A stretch of DNA of 64,000 nt from an uncultured Collinsella sp. (GTDB lineage: Bacteria > Actinomycetota > Coriobacteriia > Coriobacteriales > Coriobacteriaceae): positions 18,055-82,054 of the forward strand of contig CAAGCF010000006.1 of the NCBI GenBank assembly GCA_900768265.1. Direction: 5' to 3'. The notes beneath the pieces are model-generated. The model made no database searches and was not told where the DNA came from. It worked only from the letters and a program-made list of their open reading frames with translations. This document shows, one piece after another, positions 7,761 through 16,962 of this stretch (the first letter of the stretch is position 1; each line of letters opens with the position of its first letter). The translations under genes were made by a program, and so were the position numbers.

Positions 7761-8531
7761 CTAAACCAGCCCAAAGTGCTTGGCGGCGTTGTAGATGCCG
7801 TCGTCGTCTACGGCGGTCGTAACGTAGGTCGCTGCGGCCTTCACGGTATCCTGCGCGTTGCCCATGGCCACACTTGTGCCCACGGCCGAGAACATCGACA
7901 GGTCGTTCTCGCCATCGCCAAAGGCGATCGCCTCGCTCGCGTCGATGCCCAAGCGCTCCAGCGTCGCCGCCACGCCCAGGTCCTTGCCGCCGTTAGCGGG
8001 AATAATATCGCAGAACAGATCGCACCAGCGCGTGGTGAGCGAATGCGACACGGCATCAGTCACGATATGCTCGTCGGCCGGGCCCACAAAGGCGCAGAAC
8101 TGGTAGACCGGTGCGTCAAAGGCGCGCTCAAACGGCTCCTCGTGGTAGACGATTCCCGCGTTGTTGCCGGCCGTCACCACGCGCTCGGACAGGCGGTTCA
8201 CAAACGAATTCTCGCCCTGCATGCACAGCGAGTCGTAACGCCCCTGCGCCACCTGGTCCACGATCACCGCAACATCGTCCGGATCGATCGGGCAGCTGCG
8301 GTAAACACCACTGGCATCAAAGCAATGCTGGCCCGAAAGCGTAATGTACGCATCCCAGCCAAGGTCGAACAGCCAGTCCGGCATCTGGTAGGTCGGACGG
8401 CCCGTAGCGATCACGCACGCAATCCCCTGCTCGTGAAAGCTGTCGAGCACATGCTGCGCCGACGCCGGAATCCGGTGGGTCTTAAAGCTCAGCAGCGTGC
8501 CGTCGATATCGAAAAACGCGGCCCCGATCAT
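7761..8531 (-). CDS. Cof-type HAD-family phosphatase
   Basis: 256 aa with HAD motifs: FFDIDGTLLS at the N-terminus (nucleophile D8 and D10), motif II IATGRPTYQ, and motif III/IV GKDLGVAATLERLGI...AIAFGDGENDLSMFSAVGTSVAMGNA near the C-terminus. The inserted C2-type cap and length are those of the Cof/YidA subfamily, which dephosphorylate sugar phosphates, pyridoxal phosphate or FMN. The substrate cannot be assigned. It ends the run of minus-strand genes downstream of the ABC-F gene; only 6 nt separate them, so they are probably co-transcribed. Confidence 0.9.
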   Translation of the reverse strand: MIGAAFFDIDGTLLSFKTHRIPASAQHVLDSFHEQGIACVIATGRPTYQMPDWLFDLGWDAYITLSGQHCFDASGVYRSCPIDPDDVAVIVDQVAQGRYDSLCMQGENSFVNRLSERVVTAGNNAGIVYHEEPFERAFDAPVYQFCAFVGPADEHIVTDAVSHSLTTRWCDLFCDIIPANGGKDLGVAATLERLGIDASEAIAFGDGENDLSMFSAVGTSVAMGNAQDTVKAAATYVTTAVDDDGIYNAAKHFGLV

Positions 8532-8537
8532 CCTCGT

Positions 8538-10397
8538 CTACTCCTCGCCCTCGAGCTTTTCGCTCGCCTCGAGCCACGCCATCTCCAGCTCGTCCATGGC
8601 AGCGTGGGCCTCGTCGATCTTTGCCTGCTGCTCGCCCAGCGCCGTGTAGTTGGTGGGATCGACCTGGGCCATGGCGGCCTCGGCCTCCTCCACGCGAGCG
8701 CGCTGCGTCTCCATCTTGCGCTCGAGCGAACTCACCTCGCGGCGAAGCTTCTGGCGTTCGGCGTTGGAAAGGCCATTGGACTGCCCGCTCGTCTTGGGCT
8801 TTTCGGCCGCAACCGCTGCGGCGCCGGTGTCGAACGTGCCGGTCTTGGCGCTCGGCGCGCCCACGGGCTCGCCCTCGGCCGTGGCGTTGCACAGGCGCAG
8901 GTACTGGTCGACGCCGCCGGGCATATGCGTCAGGTGGCCGTCGAGCAGCGCCCACTGCTGGTCGGTCACGCGCTCCATGAGGAAACGGTCGTGAGTCACC
9001 AGGATCAGCGTGCCCGGCCAGCCGTCGAGCAGGTCCTCGACAATCGCCAGCATGTCGGTATCGAGGTCGTTGCCCGGCTCGTCCAGGATAAGCACGTTGG
9101 GCTCGTCCAGGATCGTCAGCAGCAGCGACAGGCGACGGCGCTGGCCGCCCGAAAGGTCGCCGATGCGGCTCCAGAGCTGCTGCGTCGTAAAGCCCAGGCG
9201 CTCGCAAAGCTTCTCGGGCGAGGTCTCCTTGCCGTCGATGACGTAATACTTTTTATAGTTGCTGAGCACCTCGCGGATCGTGTCGCCCATGTAGGGCTCG
9301 AGCTCCTCGAGCTGCTGCGACAGCACGCCAAAACGCACCGTCTGGCCAATCTTCACGCGGCCGCGCAGGGGCGCGATCTTGCCCTGAATCACGTCAAGCA
9401 GTGTGGACTTGCCGGCGCCGTTCTCGCCCAAAAGACCATAGCGGTCGCCCGCACCGATAAGCCAGGTCACGTCGGAAAGCACCTGTTTGGGCGCGCCGTC
9501 GGCATCCGCATAGCCGGCGTCCACGTCGATCACGTCGATGACCTGCTTGCCCAGACGGCTCACCGCAAGGCGCTTGAGCTCCAGCTCGTCGCGCACGGGC
9601 GGCACGTCGGCGATCAGCTCGCGGGCGGCATCCACGCGAAACTTGGGCTTGGTGGAGCGGGCCTGGGCGCCGCGGCTCAGCCACGCGAGCTCCTTGCGCG
9701 CCATATTGCGGCGGCGCTCCTCGGTGACGGCGGCCATGCGGCCGCGCTCCACGCGCTGCAGGATGTATGCCGAGTAGCCGCCCTCGAAGGGATCGACCTG
9801 GCCGTCGTGGACCTCCCACATGCTGGTGCAGACCTCGTCCAAGAACCAGCGATCGTGCGTGACCACGAGCATGGCGCCCTGACCGCGCTGCCAGCGAGCC
9901 TTAAGGTGGCGTGCAAGCCAGTTGATGGTGCGCATGTCCAGGTGGTTGGTGGGCTCGTCGAGCATGAGCACGTCATAGTCGCCGATCAGCAGGCGCGCGA
10001 GGTCCACGCGACGGCGCTGACCGCCCGAGAGCTCGCCCACCATGCCCTCCCAGGGCACATCGCTAATGAGGCCGGCCAGAATCTGGCGCGTACGCGGACT
10101 CGACGCCCACTCATACTCGGGCGTGTCGCCCACAACGGCATGGCGCACGGTATCGGCGTCGACAAGCTGGTCCTTTTGGCCGAGCAATCCGATCGTCGTG
10201 CCGCGGCGGTGCGTCACGCGGCCGTCGTCGGGCTCCAGCGCGCCCGCGAGCACGCTCAGCAGCGTCGACTTGCCGTCGCCGTTTTTACCGACAATACCAA
10301 TACGGTCGCCCTCGCCCACGCCGAGCGCCACGCTATCGAAAATATGCTTGGTGGGAAACTCTAGGCTGACGGAATCGCATCCCAAAAGAATCGCCAT
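8538..10397 (-). CDS. ABC-F family ATPase (Uup/EttA-like)
   Basis: 619 aa from ATG 10397, preceded by GAAGGAGCAGGG; the longer frame from 10553 lacks support. Two complete ABC domains without membrane segments: Walker A GKNGDGKST (37-45) with signature LSGGQRRRVDLARLL and Walker B DVLMLDEPTNHLD, an interdomain linker, then GENGAGKST with LSGGQRRRLSLLLTIL and LILDEPGNDLDTD. The C-terminal ~80 residues (LRREVSSLERKMETQRARVEE onward) are a coiled coil like the Uup C-terminal domain. ABC-F proteins bind ribosomes and act in translation factor or resistance roles. The coiled coil and lack of a long arm favour a housekeeping Uup-like protein. Confidence 0.9.
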   Translation of the reverse strand: MAILLGCDSVSLEFPTKHIFDSVALGVGEGDRIGIVGKNGDGKSTLLSVLAGALEPDDGRVTHRRGTTIGLLGQKDQLVDADTVRHAVVGDTPEYEWASSPRTRQILAGLISDVPWEGMVGELSGGQRRRVDLARLLIGDYDVLMLDEPTNHLDMRTINWLARHLKARWQRGQGAMLVVTHDRWFLDEVCTSMWEVHDGQVDPFEGGYSAYILQRVERGRMAAVTEERRRNMARKELAWLSRGAQARSTKPKFRVDAARELIADVPPVRDELELKRLAVSRLGKQVIDVIDVDAGYADADGAPKQVLSDVTWLIGAGDRYGLLGENGAGKSTLLDVIQGKIAPLRGRVKIGQTVRFGVLSQQLEELEPYMGDTIREVLSNYKKYYVIDGKETSPEKLCERLGFTTQQLWSRIGDLSGGQRRRLSLLLTILDEPNVLILDEPGNDLDTDMLAIVEDLLDGWPGTLILVTHDRFLMERVTDQQWALLDGHLTHMPGGVDQYLRLCNATAEGEPVGAPSAKTGTFDTGAAAVAAEKPKTSGQSNGLSNAERQKLRREVSSLERKMETQRARVEEAEAAMAQVDPTNYTALGEQQAKIDEAHAAMDELEMAWLEASEKLEGEE

Positions 10398-10509
10398 ATG
10401 CCCTGCTCCTTCGTAGAAATTCAACGTTGTCCATGATAGCAGCGAGCCCCACCCCAAACCACCACGAAGGCGCCTGTCCCCTTTGTGGTGGTCGTTTCGG
10501 TCGCAGAGC

Positions 10510-10547
10510 AAAAAGGCGAGCCATCTCCCGCAAGAGATGACCCGCCT
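10510..10547 (-). terminator. Terminator of the pst operon
   Basis: On the minus strand AGGCGGGTCATCTC, loop, GAGATGGCTCGCCT is followed by TTTTTGC. It lies 56 nt after the pstB stop. Confidence 0.75.
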
Positions 10548-10602
10548 CTCCAATCAGTCCCGTGGCGACCGTGGCCGCCGCGGGCCTCAAGCATGTCCCG
10601 GA

Positions 10603-11475
10603 CTAGGAGAACATGCCGGTGAGGTAATCATTCAGCCGCTTATCCTTGGGCCGTTGGAAAATCTCATCGGTCTCGTCGTACTCGGCCATATCGCCCATGT
10701 AGAAGAACGCCGTGCGGTTGGACACGCGCGACGCCTGCTCCATGTTGTGCGTCACGATGACGATGGCACGGTCGGCAACGATCGACGACATCAGGTCCTC
10801 GATCGCCAGCGTCGAGATGGGGTCGAGCGCCGAGCAGGGCTCGTCAAACAGGATTACGTCGGGGTTAAGTGCCAGCGTGCGCGCGATGCACAAACGCTGT
10901 TGCTGGCCGCCCGAAAGCGCGTAGGCGCTCTTGTCAAGCTTGTCCTTGACCTCGTCCCACAGGGCCGCACCGCGCAGGCTTTCCTCGACCATGCGGTCGA
11001 GCTCGTCGCGGTCGGTGATGCCGTGGCGCTTGGGCGCAAACGTGATGTTGTCGCGAATGGATTTACGGAACGGGTTGGGCTGCTGAAACACCATGCCGAT
11101 GGAGCGGCGCAGCTCGTAGGTGTTCTCGGTCTTGGTGTTCACATTGCGCCCGCGGTAGTTGATCTCGCCCTCCACGCGGCAGCCGCGAATCTCGCGATTC
11201 ATAAGGTTGAGGCTACGCAAGAAGGTCGACTTGCCGCAGCCCGAAGGCCCAATGAGCGCCGTAATCTCGCCCTTGTGAAAGTCGATCGACGTATTGTGCA
11301 GCGCATGGTGGTCGCCATAGTACACGTTGACGTCCTTGGTGGAGAGCACGACCTCGTCGCTCACGGCCTTGCCGCTCACGCGAACGCGCTTCTCGCTCTC
11401 CCCCACGCTCGACAGGAAGTCCTGGGTCTCGGACGTGACCGCCTCGGTTGCGGGCGTTGCATTCATCTCGCTCAT
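10603..11475 (-). CDS. pstB: Phosphate ABC transporter ATP-binding protein PstB
   Basis: 290 aa. ABC ATPase with Walker A GPSGCGKST (76-84), RSIGMVFQQPNPFRKSI (Q-loop region with the PstB-typical QQPNPF), signature ALSGGQQQRLCIARTLA and Walker B VILFDEPCSALDPIS. It has an N-terminal ~40-residue extension before the domain. It energises high-affinity phosphate import with PstA and PstC. Its start overlaps the pstA end by 4 nt, so translation is coupled. phoU, which often follows pstB, is absent here; a terminator follows instead. Confidence 0.96.
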   Translation of the reverse strand: MSEMNATPATEAVTSETQDFLSSVGESEKRVRVSGKAVSDEVVLSTKDVNVYYGDHHALHNTSIDFHKGEITALIGPSGCGKSTFLRSLNLMNREIRGCRVEGEINYRGRNVNTKTENTYELRRSIGMVFQQPNPFRKSIRDNITFAPKRHGITDRDELDRMVEESLRGAALWDEVKDKLDKSAYALSGGQQQRLCIARTLALNPDVILFDEPCSALDPISTLAIEDLMSSIVADRAIVIVTHNMEQASRVSNRTAFFYMGDMAEYDETDEIFQRPKDKRLNDYLTGMFS

Positions 11476-12398
11476 TCGGCCGTCATCTTCCTTGCCAGTT
11501 GCTTGCCCACGATACGGGCGACTACGTTAAACAGCAGCACGCAGATCATCAGCAGCGCCGCGGTGCCCCAAACGATCTGCTGAGCCTCGGGGCTGCCCTC
11601 GCCGTAGATCTTGTAGATGTGCACGGCGAGCGACTCACCGGGACGGAACACGTTCCAGGCGCAGGTGGGGCTCGACAGGTTAAAGCTCAAGAAATTCAGA
11701 CGAACCGGCGAGCTCATGCCCGAAGTAAAGAGCAGCGCTGCGGCCTCGCCAAACACGCGGCCGGCCGAAAGCACGATGCCGGTCACGATGGCGGGCATGG
11801 CCTCGGGAATCAGGATGTGCAGCGTGGCCTCCCAGCGAGTAAGACCCATGGCCAGGCATGCATCGCGCTGGGCCTGCGGCACGTCCTCGAGCGCCTGCTG
11901 GATCACGCGCACCAGGATGGGGATGTTGAACATGGTGAGCGCGACGGCGCCGGAGATGATGGAGTACTTCCAGCCCAGCTGCACCGAGAACACCAGAAAG
12001 CCGAACATGCCCACGACGATGGAGGGCAGCGAGGACAGCGTCTCGATGGCGGTCGAGGCGATGTCGCGAATAGGCCCATCGGGCGCGTACTCAACCAAAA
12101 AGACCGCGCCGCCCAGGCTGATGGGCACCGAGATGATCAGGGTGATCAGCAGCAGATAGAACGAGTCGAACAGCTGGTAGAGCACGCCGCCCTGGGTTCC
12201 GTTGGCGCGCGCGGGCTGCGTGAGAAAGCCCGGCTGGAACAGCGTCGAGATACCCTCGAACAGAATATAGGCCACCATGGAGACGACGATGAGCATGACG
12301 ATGGCGACGATTGCCGTCAGCACGCCCGTGGCGATGCGGTCCTGCTTTTGGACACGCCCGAGTCTCGCCTCGTCGATATGGATGCGCGTGCTAGCCAC
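11472..12398 (-). CDS. pstA: Phosphate ABC transporter permease PstA
   Basis: 308 aa with six hydrophobic segments and the MetI-type permease EAA-like loop LEDVPQAQRDACLAMGLTRWEATLHILIPEAMPAIVTG. The segment GGAVFLVEYAPDGPI is typical of PstA. It forms the channel with PstC in the inner membrane. It overlaps pstC by 8 nt and pstB by 4 nt, so the three form one translationally coupled operon. Confidence 0.95.
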   Translation of the reverse strand: MASTRIHIDEARLGRVQKQDRIATGVLTAIVAIVMLIVVSMVAYILFEGISTLFQPGFLTQPARANGTQGGVLYQLFDSFYLLLITLIISVPISLGGAVFLVEYAPDGPIRDIASTAIETLSSLPSIVVGMFGFLVFSVQLGWKYSIISGAVALTMFNIPILVRVIQQALEDVPQAQRDACLAMGLTRWEATLHILIPEAMPAIVTGIVLSAGRVFGEAAALLFTSGMSSPVRLNFLSFNLSSPTCAWNVFRPGESLAVHIYKIYGEGSPEAQQIVWGTAALLMICVLLFNVVARIVGKQLARKMTAE

Positions 12399-13299
12399 GA
12401 GCCTTCGCCCCCTTGCGGCCGATAAGGTGGATGATCAGGATAAAGATGAGACTCATGCCCATCAGCAGCAGGCCGAGCGCCCACAAGACGTCGTCCTGGG
12501 CCGAACCCTCGGCATAGACCGCCATGGACGTGGTAAGCGTGGTGGTGATGGTGGACGCAGGCGACAGCAGCGACGTCGGCATGGCCTCGATGCCGCCGAT
12601 AACCATGCGCACGGCGAGCGTCTCGCCAAAGGCGCGGGTCATGCCAAGGATGACTGCGGTCATGAGCGAGGGCATGGCGGACTTGAGCACCACGTGCCAG
12701 ATGGTCTGCCAGCGGGTGTAGCCCAGCGCGAGCGAGCCCTGGCGGTAGCTGTCGGGCACGGCGCGCAGGCCATCGACCGAAAGCGTGGTCATCGTCGGCA
12801 GAATCATGACAGCCAGCACGATGGCGCCGGGCAAGATGCCTAGACCCGTACTCACGTGGAAAACGCTCTTCATAAGGCCGACGACCACGTGAAAGCCGAT
12901 CAGGCCAAAGACGACCGAGGGGATACCGGTCAAAAGCTCAACAAGCGGCTGAAAGACCTTGGAGCCAAACTTAGGGCTAATCTCGACCGCAAAGATGGCA
13001 GAGCCGATGGCGATGGGCAGTGCGATGAGCGTGGAGAGCACCATGACCGCAAACGAGGTGATGATCAGAGGCAGGGCGCCGGTATAAGGCAGGCCGTTTT
13101 CGGCTGTGTTGGCCAGGTCCCACTTGGTACCGGTAAAAAACTCGATGACCGAGACGCCGTCCTTAACAAAAGCCGAGAGGCCCTTTTGGGCGACCATAAA
13201 GATGAGCGCGGCAACGACAAGCGTCACGAGCGCTACGCACGCGCCCGTGACGCCCAGGCCCACGTTCTCAAGGTCGCGCTTTGGCAGCTGTTTTGCCAT
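12391..13299 (-). CDS. pstC: Phosphate ABC transporter permease PstC
   Basis: 302 aa. Six predicted TM helices, with PstC-typical VIEFFTGTKWDLA in the first periplasmic loop, FAVEISPKFGSKVFQPLVELLTGIPSVVFG, and the cytoplasmic coupling loop LRAVPDSYRQGSLALGYTRWQTIWHVVLKSAMPSL. It partners PstA. It follows pstS by 25 nt in the order pstS-pstC-pstA-pstB. Confidence 0.95.
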   Translation of the reverse strand: MAKQLPKRDLENVGLGVTGACVALVTLVVAALIFMVAQKGLSAFVKDGVSVIEFFTGTKWDLANTAENGLPYTGALPLIITSFAVMVLSTLIALPIAIGSAIFAVEISPKFGSKVFQPLVELLTGIPSVVFGLIGFHVVVGLMKSVFHVSTGLGILPGAIVLAVMILPTMTTLSVDGLRAVPDSYRQGSLALGYTRWQTIWHVVLKSAMPSLMTAVILGMTRAFGETLAVRMVIGGIEAMPTSLLSPASTITTTLTTSMAVYAEGSAQDDVLWALGLLLMGMSLIFILIIHLIGRKGAKARG

Positions 13300-13324
13300 T
13301 GCAAACCTTTCCGGGGGCGATTAC

Positions 13325-14266
13325 TTATTTAGCGGAAACCTTGCCGCTGGCGTCCTTGACGACCTTCATGGCAGAGACGGGGATGAAGCCCTGCTCCTCG
13401 ACGAGCTTTCCCTGAACGTCGTCGGAAAGCATGAACTCCAGGAAGGCCTTGGTGGCCTCGTCGGCGTCCTTCGCGCAGTACATGTGCTCGGTAGCCCAGA
13501 TCTTGAAGGAATCGTCGGTGACGTTTGCGCTCTTGGGCTCCACGCCCTCGACCTTGATGGCGTTGAACTTGGAGTCATCGAAGTGCGAGAAGTCGAGGTA
13601 GGAGATGGCGTTGTCGGTGCTGCCCATCTGAGTCTGGACGTCGCCGGACTTATCGAGCTCGGCGTCGCCCTTAAAGTCGACGGCCTCGTCGCCAAAGACG
13701 GCGGCCTCGAAGGTGGCGCGGGTACCGGAGCCTGCCTTGCGGTTGAGGACGACGATGGTAGCGTCGTCGCCGCCGACCTCCTTCCAGTTGGTGATCTGGC
13801 CGGAGAAGATGCCCTTGAGCTGCTCGAGGGACAGGTCATCGACCTTGACGTTCTTGGAGACGACGGGGCCCATGCCCACGACGGCGACCTCGTGGTCGAC
13901 GAGGTTCTTGACCTGATCGGCCTCGAGCTTGGTCTCGGCGAAGACGTCGGAGTTACCGATGGTGACGGTGCCGGCGGCAACAGCGGTCAGGCCCTTGCCC
14001 GAACCGTTGCCCGAACCGGAGACGGAGACGTCGGGGTTGGCATCCATAAACTTCTCGGCAGCAGCCTCGACGAGAGCCTGGAACGAGGAGGCGCCGTCGT
14101 AGGTCACCTCGCCGGAGACGGACTCGGCAGCGGCAGCGGCGCTACCCTTGTCGGCGGCGTCGGATGCGCCGGAGCCGCCGCAACCAACGAGACCGAGACC
14201 GACGATGCTGGCAAGACCACCAGCGAGGCCGAGGAACTGACGACGAGAATAAGCCTGATCGAGCAT
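13325..14266 (-). CDS. pstS: Phosphate-binding lipoprotein PstS with Tat-type signal
   Basis: 313 aa from ATG 14266, preceded by GAAAGGAAG. The N-terminus reads SRRQFLGLAGGLASIVGLG then LVGC, a twin-arginine motif (SRRQFL) followed by a lipobox, so it is likely a Tat-exported lipoprotein anchored outside the membrane. The mature part has substrate-binding-protein family II features: GSGNGSGKGLTAVAAG with the Ser-rich phosphate loop, NRKAGSGTRATFE and DNAISYLDFSHF. It captures phosphate for PstCAB. Expression is probably phosphate-regulated, but no regulator gene is in the window. Confidence 0.93.
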   Translation of the reverse strand: MLDQAYSRRQFLGLAGGLASIVGLGLVGCGGSGASDAADKGSAAAAAESVSGEVTYDGASSFQALVEAAAEKFMDANPDVSVSGSGNGSGKGLTAVAAGTVTIGNSDVFAETKLEADQVKNLVDHEVAVVGMGPVVSKNVKVDDLSLEQLKGIFSGQITNWKEVGGDDATIVVLNRKAGSGTRATFEAAVFGDEAVDFKGDAELDKSGDVQTQMGSTDNAISYLDFSHFDDSKFNAIKVEGVEPKSANVTDDSFKIWATEHMYCAKDADEATKAFLEFMLSDDVQGKLVEEQGFIPVSAMKVVKDASGKVSAK

Positions 14267-14376
14267 GATCTTCCTTTCATACATGCGACTCGCGGGCACC
14301 CCGCCCGCTTTGCTGTTTGGAAAGATACGGCCCCGACCGGGCAGCGCCCGCGCCAACTGCGGTTTCTTACGGGCTA

Positions 14377-14406
14377 TTGATAGACCCTTACCGCAAGCTC
14401 TGCCAA
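14377..14406 (-). promoter_or_regulatory. Candidate promoter for pstSCAB
   Basis: Minus strand: TTGGCA (14401-14406), 18-nt spacer, TATCAA (14377-14382), giving a leader of about 105 nt. The match is moderate; no clear PHO box could be recognised next to it. Confidence 0.4.
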
Positions 14407-14497
14407 GCCTTTACAAACGGATAACAATCCAGCACCGAACATGGCGCGCCTTTTACACCGGAGGAGCGTCCCCAACGACTATCCCACCGCAACAGAA

Positions 14498-14524
14498 AAA
14501 GCCCGGGCAAAAGCACCGGGCTCG
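14498..14524 (-). terminator. Terminator-like hairpin upstream of pstS, minus direction
   Basis: Minus strand: GAGCCCGG, loop TGCTTTTGC, CCGGGCTTTTTCTG. The stem followed by T residues suits termination of transcripts arriving from the peptidase gene at 14656-16092, insulating the pst operon. Confidence 0.65.
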
Positions 14525-14553
14525 TAATTCAAGTTTGTATCCAAGCAGGATAT

Positions 14554-14657
14554 AGGGGTTTCCCAGGTGCCCGAGATTGCCCCGAAAGAGGAGCGCCGCG
14601 TACTTTGGTACGCAAGCGACGGTTTGAGGGGCAAGGTCGGGTGCCTGGGGAAGCCCT
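14554..14657. repeat. Long imperfect palindrome abutting the peptidase stop codon
   Basis: Arms of ~30 nt at 14554-14583 and 14628-14657 pair with a few mismatches (AGGGGTTTCCCAGGTGCC against GGTGCCTGGGGAAGCCCT), enclosing an inner perfect hairpin GCGTAC-TTTG-GTACGC. The right arm reaches the stop codon of the M20 peptidase. It could act as a transcript-stabilising 3' structure or be an inserted palindromic element. Confidence 0.65.
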
Positions 14658-16092
14658 ACAGCTCGAGTTCGTTGAGGCGCAGGATTGCCACGATATAAAT
14701 CTTGAGCGCTTGCTTGAGCTGTTCCTCGTTGGCGCACTCGTTGGGACCGTGCATCTGGCCGCCCCATGCGGGCAGCTCCAGGCCGGTCTCCTCGGGACCA
14801 AACGAGACGGCGCGGGCAAAGTTGCGTGCGTACGTGCCACCGCCCATGGCGAAGGGCTCGGCATGCTTACCCGTAAACTCGTTATAGGTGTCAATCAGCG
14901 CCTTCACGGCCGGATCATCGGCCGAAACTGAGAACGGCACCTTGGCACGACCCACACGGCACGTCACGCCAAAGCGGCCCACGAGCGGCTCGAGCTGCTC
15001 GCGGATGGTATCGGCGCTCGTGCTGTCGGGGAAACGCACGTCAATGACCTGTTCAATGTGGCCATCCACCACGCGGATGACGCCGGGGTTGCACGTGAGC
15101 GGGCCAAACGCCGCGTTCGTCGCATCGATTCCCAGGCCGCGACCATAGGCATCCGCGTGCACAAAGGCCAAGAACTTGACGAACTCGTGCTCGGCAGGCG
15201 TCAGCAGGCGCTCGTCGCGCGCACCAAACGCATCCTCGGCCTCGCGCAGATACGCCACGATCAGGCCGACGGCATTGATCGTTCCCTCGGGCATCGAGGC
15301 ATGACCGCCAATGCCGTGGGCGAAAATCTGCGCATGCCCGTTATCGAGCGCCGTGATCTCCAGGCGGTCGGCGTTCTCAACGGGCGCCGGCAGTTCATCG
15401 GCGGCAATCGCAAGCTCGCAGATAGACTGCGACGGAATAGCGTTGCTCGCCTCGGCACCGCTCCAGGACACAATGCGCCCGCCGTCGATCTTAGGGCTCA
15501 CGAACGTCGCCCCAAACTGGCCCTTCTCGGCATTGCAAACCGGGAACTCGGCATCGGGCGTAAACAAAAAGTCGGGGTCTGCGTGGTTCTCCAGATAATG
15601 ATGAACGTCGGACATACCCACTTCCTCATCGCAGCCCAGCAGCGCACGGAAGGTATAGCGCGGCACGATGCCGTGCTTGAGCAGATAGGCGCCGGCGTAG
15701 AGCGACAGCACGGCAGGACCCTTGTCGTCGATAACGCCGCGGCCGAGCAGCCAGCCCTCGCGACGCTCCATCGCAAACGGGTCGGTGTTCCAGCCGGGGC
15801 CTGCGGGCACCACGTCCACATGGCAAATGGTCGCGAGCTGCTTATCGCCGCGGCCCGGGATATCGGCAATGCCCACATAGCCCTCGTCGTCGCTCGTCTG
15901 GTAGCCGAGCTTTTGCGCGATGCCGAGCGCGCAATCGAGCGCATCACGGACCGGGCGGCCAAATGGCGCACCAGGCTCCGCATTGGCAGCAATAGCCACA
16001 GACGGATAGCTCACCAACTGCTCGATATCGGCGACGACATCTTCCCAGACCTCGTCGACATACTCGGTAACGCTCTGCTCCACCTGATTCAT
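14656..16092 (-). CDS. M20-family metallopeptidase (Sapep/PepV-like dipeptidase)
   Basis: 478 aa from ATG 16092, preceded by AAGGAGG. M20 motifs: TICHVDVVPAGPGW with metal ligand H91 and D93, GRGVIDDKGP with bridging D122/D123, LLGCDEEVGMSDVHHYL with general base E156 and ligand E157, and D180 in TPDAEFPV. The lid/dimerisation domain and C-terminal MGGGTYARNFARAVSFGPE carry the last His/Glu ligand region. The PDAEFPV motif and ~480-residue length are typical of the Zn/Mn-dependent dipeptidases of the PepV/Sapep group, which cleave Xaa-Xaa dipeptides in the cytoplasm. It supplies amino acids from imported peptides. Confidence 0.92.
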   Translation of the reverse strand: MNQVEQSVTEYVDEVWEDVVADIEQLVSYPSVAIAANAEPGAPFGRPVRDALDCALGIAQKLGYQTSDDEGYVGIADIPGRGDKQLATICHVDVVPAGPGWNTDPFAMERREGWLLGRGVIDDKGPAVLSLYAGAYLLKHGIVPRYTFRALLGCDEEVGMSDVHHYLENHADPDFLFTPDAEFPVCNAEKGQFGATFVSPKIDGGRIVSWSGAEASNAIPSQSICELAIAADELPAPVENADRLEITALDNGHAQIFAHGIGGHASMPEGTINAVGLIVAYLREAEDAFGARDERLLTPAEHEFVKFLAFVHADAYGRGLGIDATNAAFGPLTCNPGVIRVVDGHIEQVIDVRFPDSTSADTIREQLEPLVGRFGVTCRVGRAKVPFSVSADDPAVKALIDTYNEFTGKHAEPFAMGGGTYARNFARAVSFGPEETGLELPAWGGQMHGPNECANEEQLKQALKIYIVAILRLNELEL

Positions 16093-16143
16093 GGACGACC
16101 TCCTTAATGAGCGGCGAGCGTGCCCGCCCCTCACATCACATAC

Positions 16144-16806
16144 TTATATAGCGAAAAGTTTAGCAAGCTCTGCCACCGTGTGCACCAACGCATCGGCGCC
16201 CGCGGCCTCATGCTCACCCGGCGCCGCCGCGCCCGAATAGATGCCGATACATGGCACGTCCATCGCGTGCGCGCCCTCGACGTCGTTAAAGCGGTCGCCG
16301 ATCATCACGGCCTCGTCGGCCGTCGCGCCCAGAGCCGCCAGCGCATCGCGGACCGAATCGGCCTTGGTCTCGCGTCCCAGCGGCGGATTCATGCCAACCA
16401 CGGCTTCGAACTGGCAAAGTCCCAGCTCACGCACCATATCGATGCACTTCGCCTCCATGCGCGACGTCGCCACGGCCATACGCTTGCCCTGGGCGGCCAA
16501 CCCATCCAGCAGCTCGGGGATCCCATCGAACACGGGGTACTCTTCCGGTCCCAGCTCATCAAAAAAGGCGCGGTACTCATCGGCCACCACAAGCGACTCC
16601 TCGCGGGAAAAGCCATAAAAGTCGTGAAAGCTCTTCCACAGCGGAGGCCCGATCATACGGCGCAAGTCACCCATCTGCGCCTCCGAAAACCCGCGCGCAG
16701 CCAGCGTCTTGCGCGTCGAGGTCATCACCGCCCGACCCGTATCGGCCACCGTGCCGTCAAAATCGAACAGCACAATCGGCCGCTCGCAAAGTTGCAATGC
16801 CGCCAT
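16144..16806 (-). CDS. HAD phosphatase, phosphoglycolate phosphatase-like
   Basis: 220 aa from ATG 16806, with GAAGAGGGG upstream; an upstream in-frame start at 16839 has no RBS. Motif I VLFDFDGTVADTG (D15, D17), motif II MAVATSRME, Lys motif TKADSVRDAL, motif IV VMIGDRFNDVEGAHAM. The helical C1 cap after motif I places it in the Gph/PgmB group. Role: hydrolysis of a small phosphorylated metabolite such as 2-phosphoglycolate; the substrate is uncertain. It lies downstream of a divergent DegV gene and upstream of the M20 peptidase (51-nt gap), so those two may share a transcript. Confidence 0.88.
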   Translation of the reverse strand: MAALQLCERPIVLFDFDGTVADTGRAVMTSTRKTLAARGFSEAQMGDLRRMIGPPLWKSFHDFYGFSREESLVVADEYRAFFDELGPEEYPVFDGIPELLDGLAAQGKRMAVATSRMEAKCIDMVRELGLCQFEAVVGMNPPLGRETKADSVRDALAALGATADEAVMIGDRFNDVEGAHAMDVPCIGIYSGAAAPGEHEAAGADALVHTVAELAKLFAI

Positions 16807-16962
16807 CGGCACCCCTCTTCCCCAGTTGATGATTTCCACACCACCGCTTCAAACTGTTGACTATTCAACAATTGAACCTAGCAATGTAGAGCAGCTCCAC
16901 TATACTTGTCGCACTTTGCTCTCAGAAGGCGGCGCCGCCGCGCCCCAACGAAAGGTGCAATA

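Noticed and set aside
7545..10364. 939-codon plus-strand open frame
   Set aside because: It is antisense to the HAD phosphatase and ABC-F genes, both with complete family motifs; its translation is His/Ala/Val-rich low-complexity typical of a GC-rich shadow.
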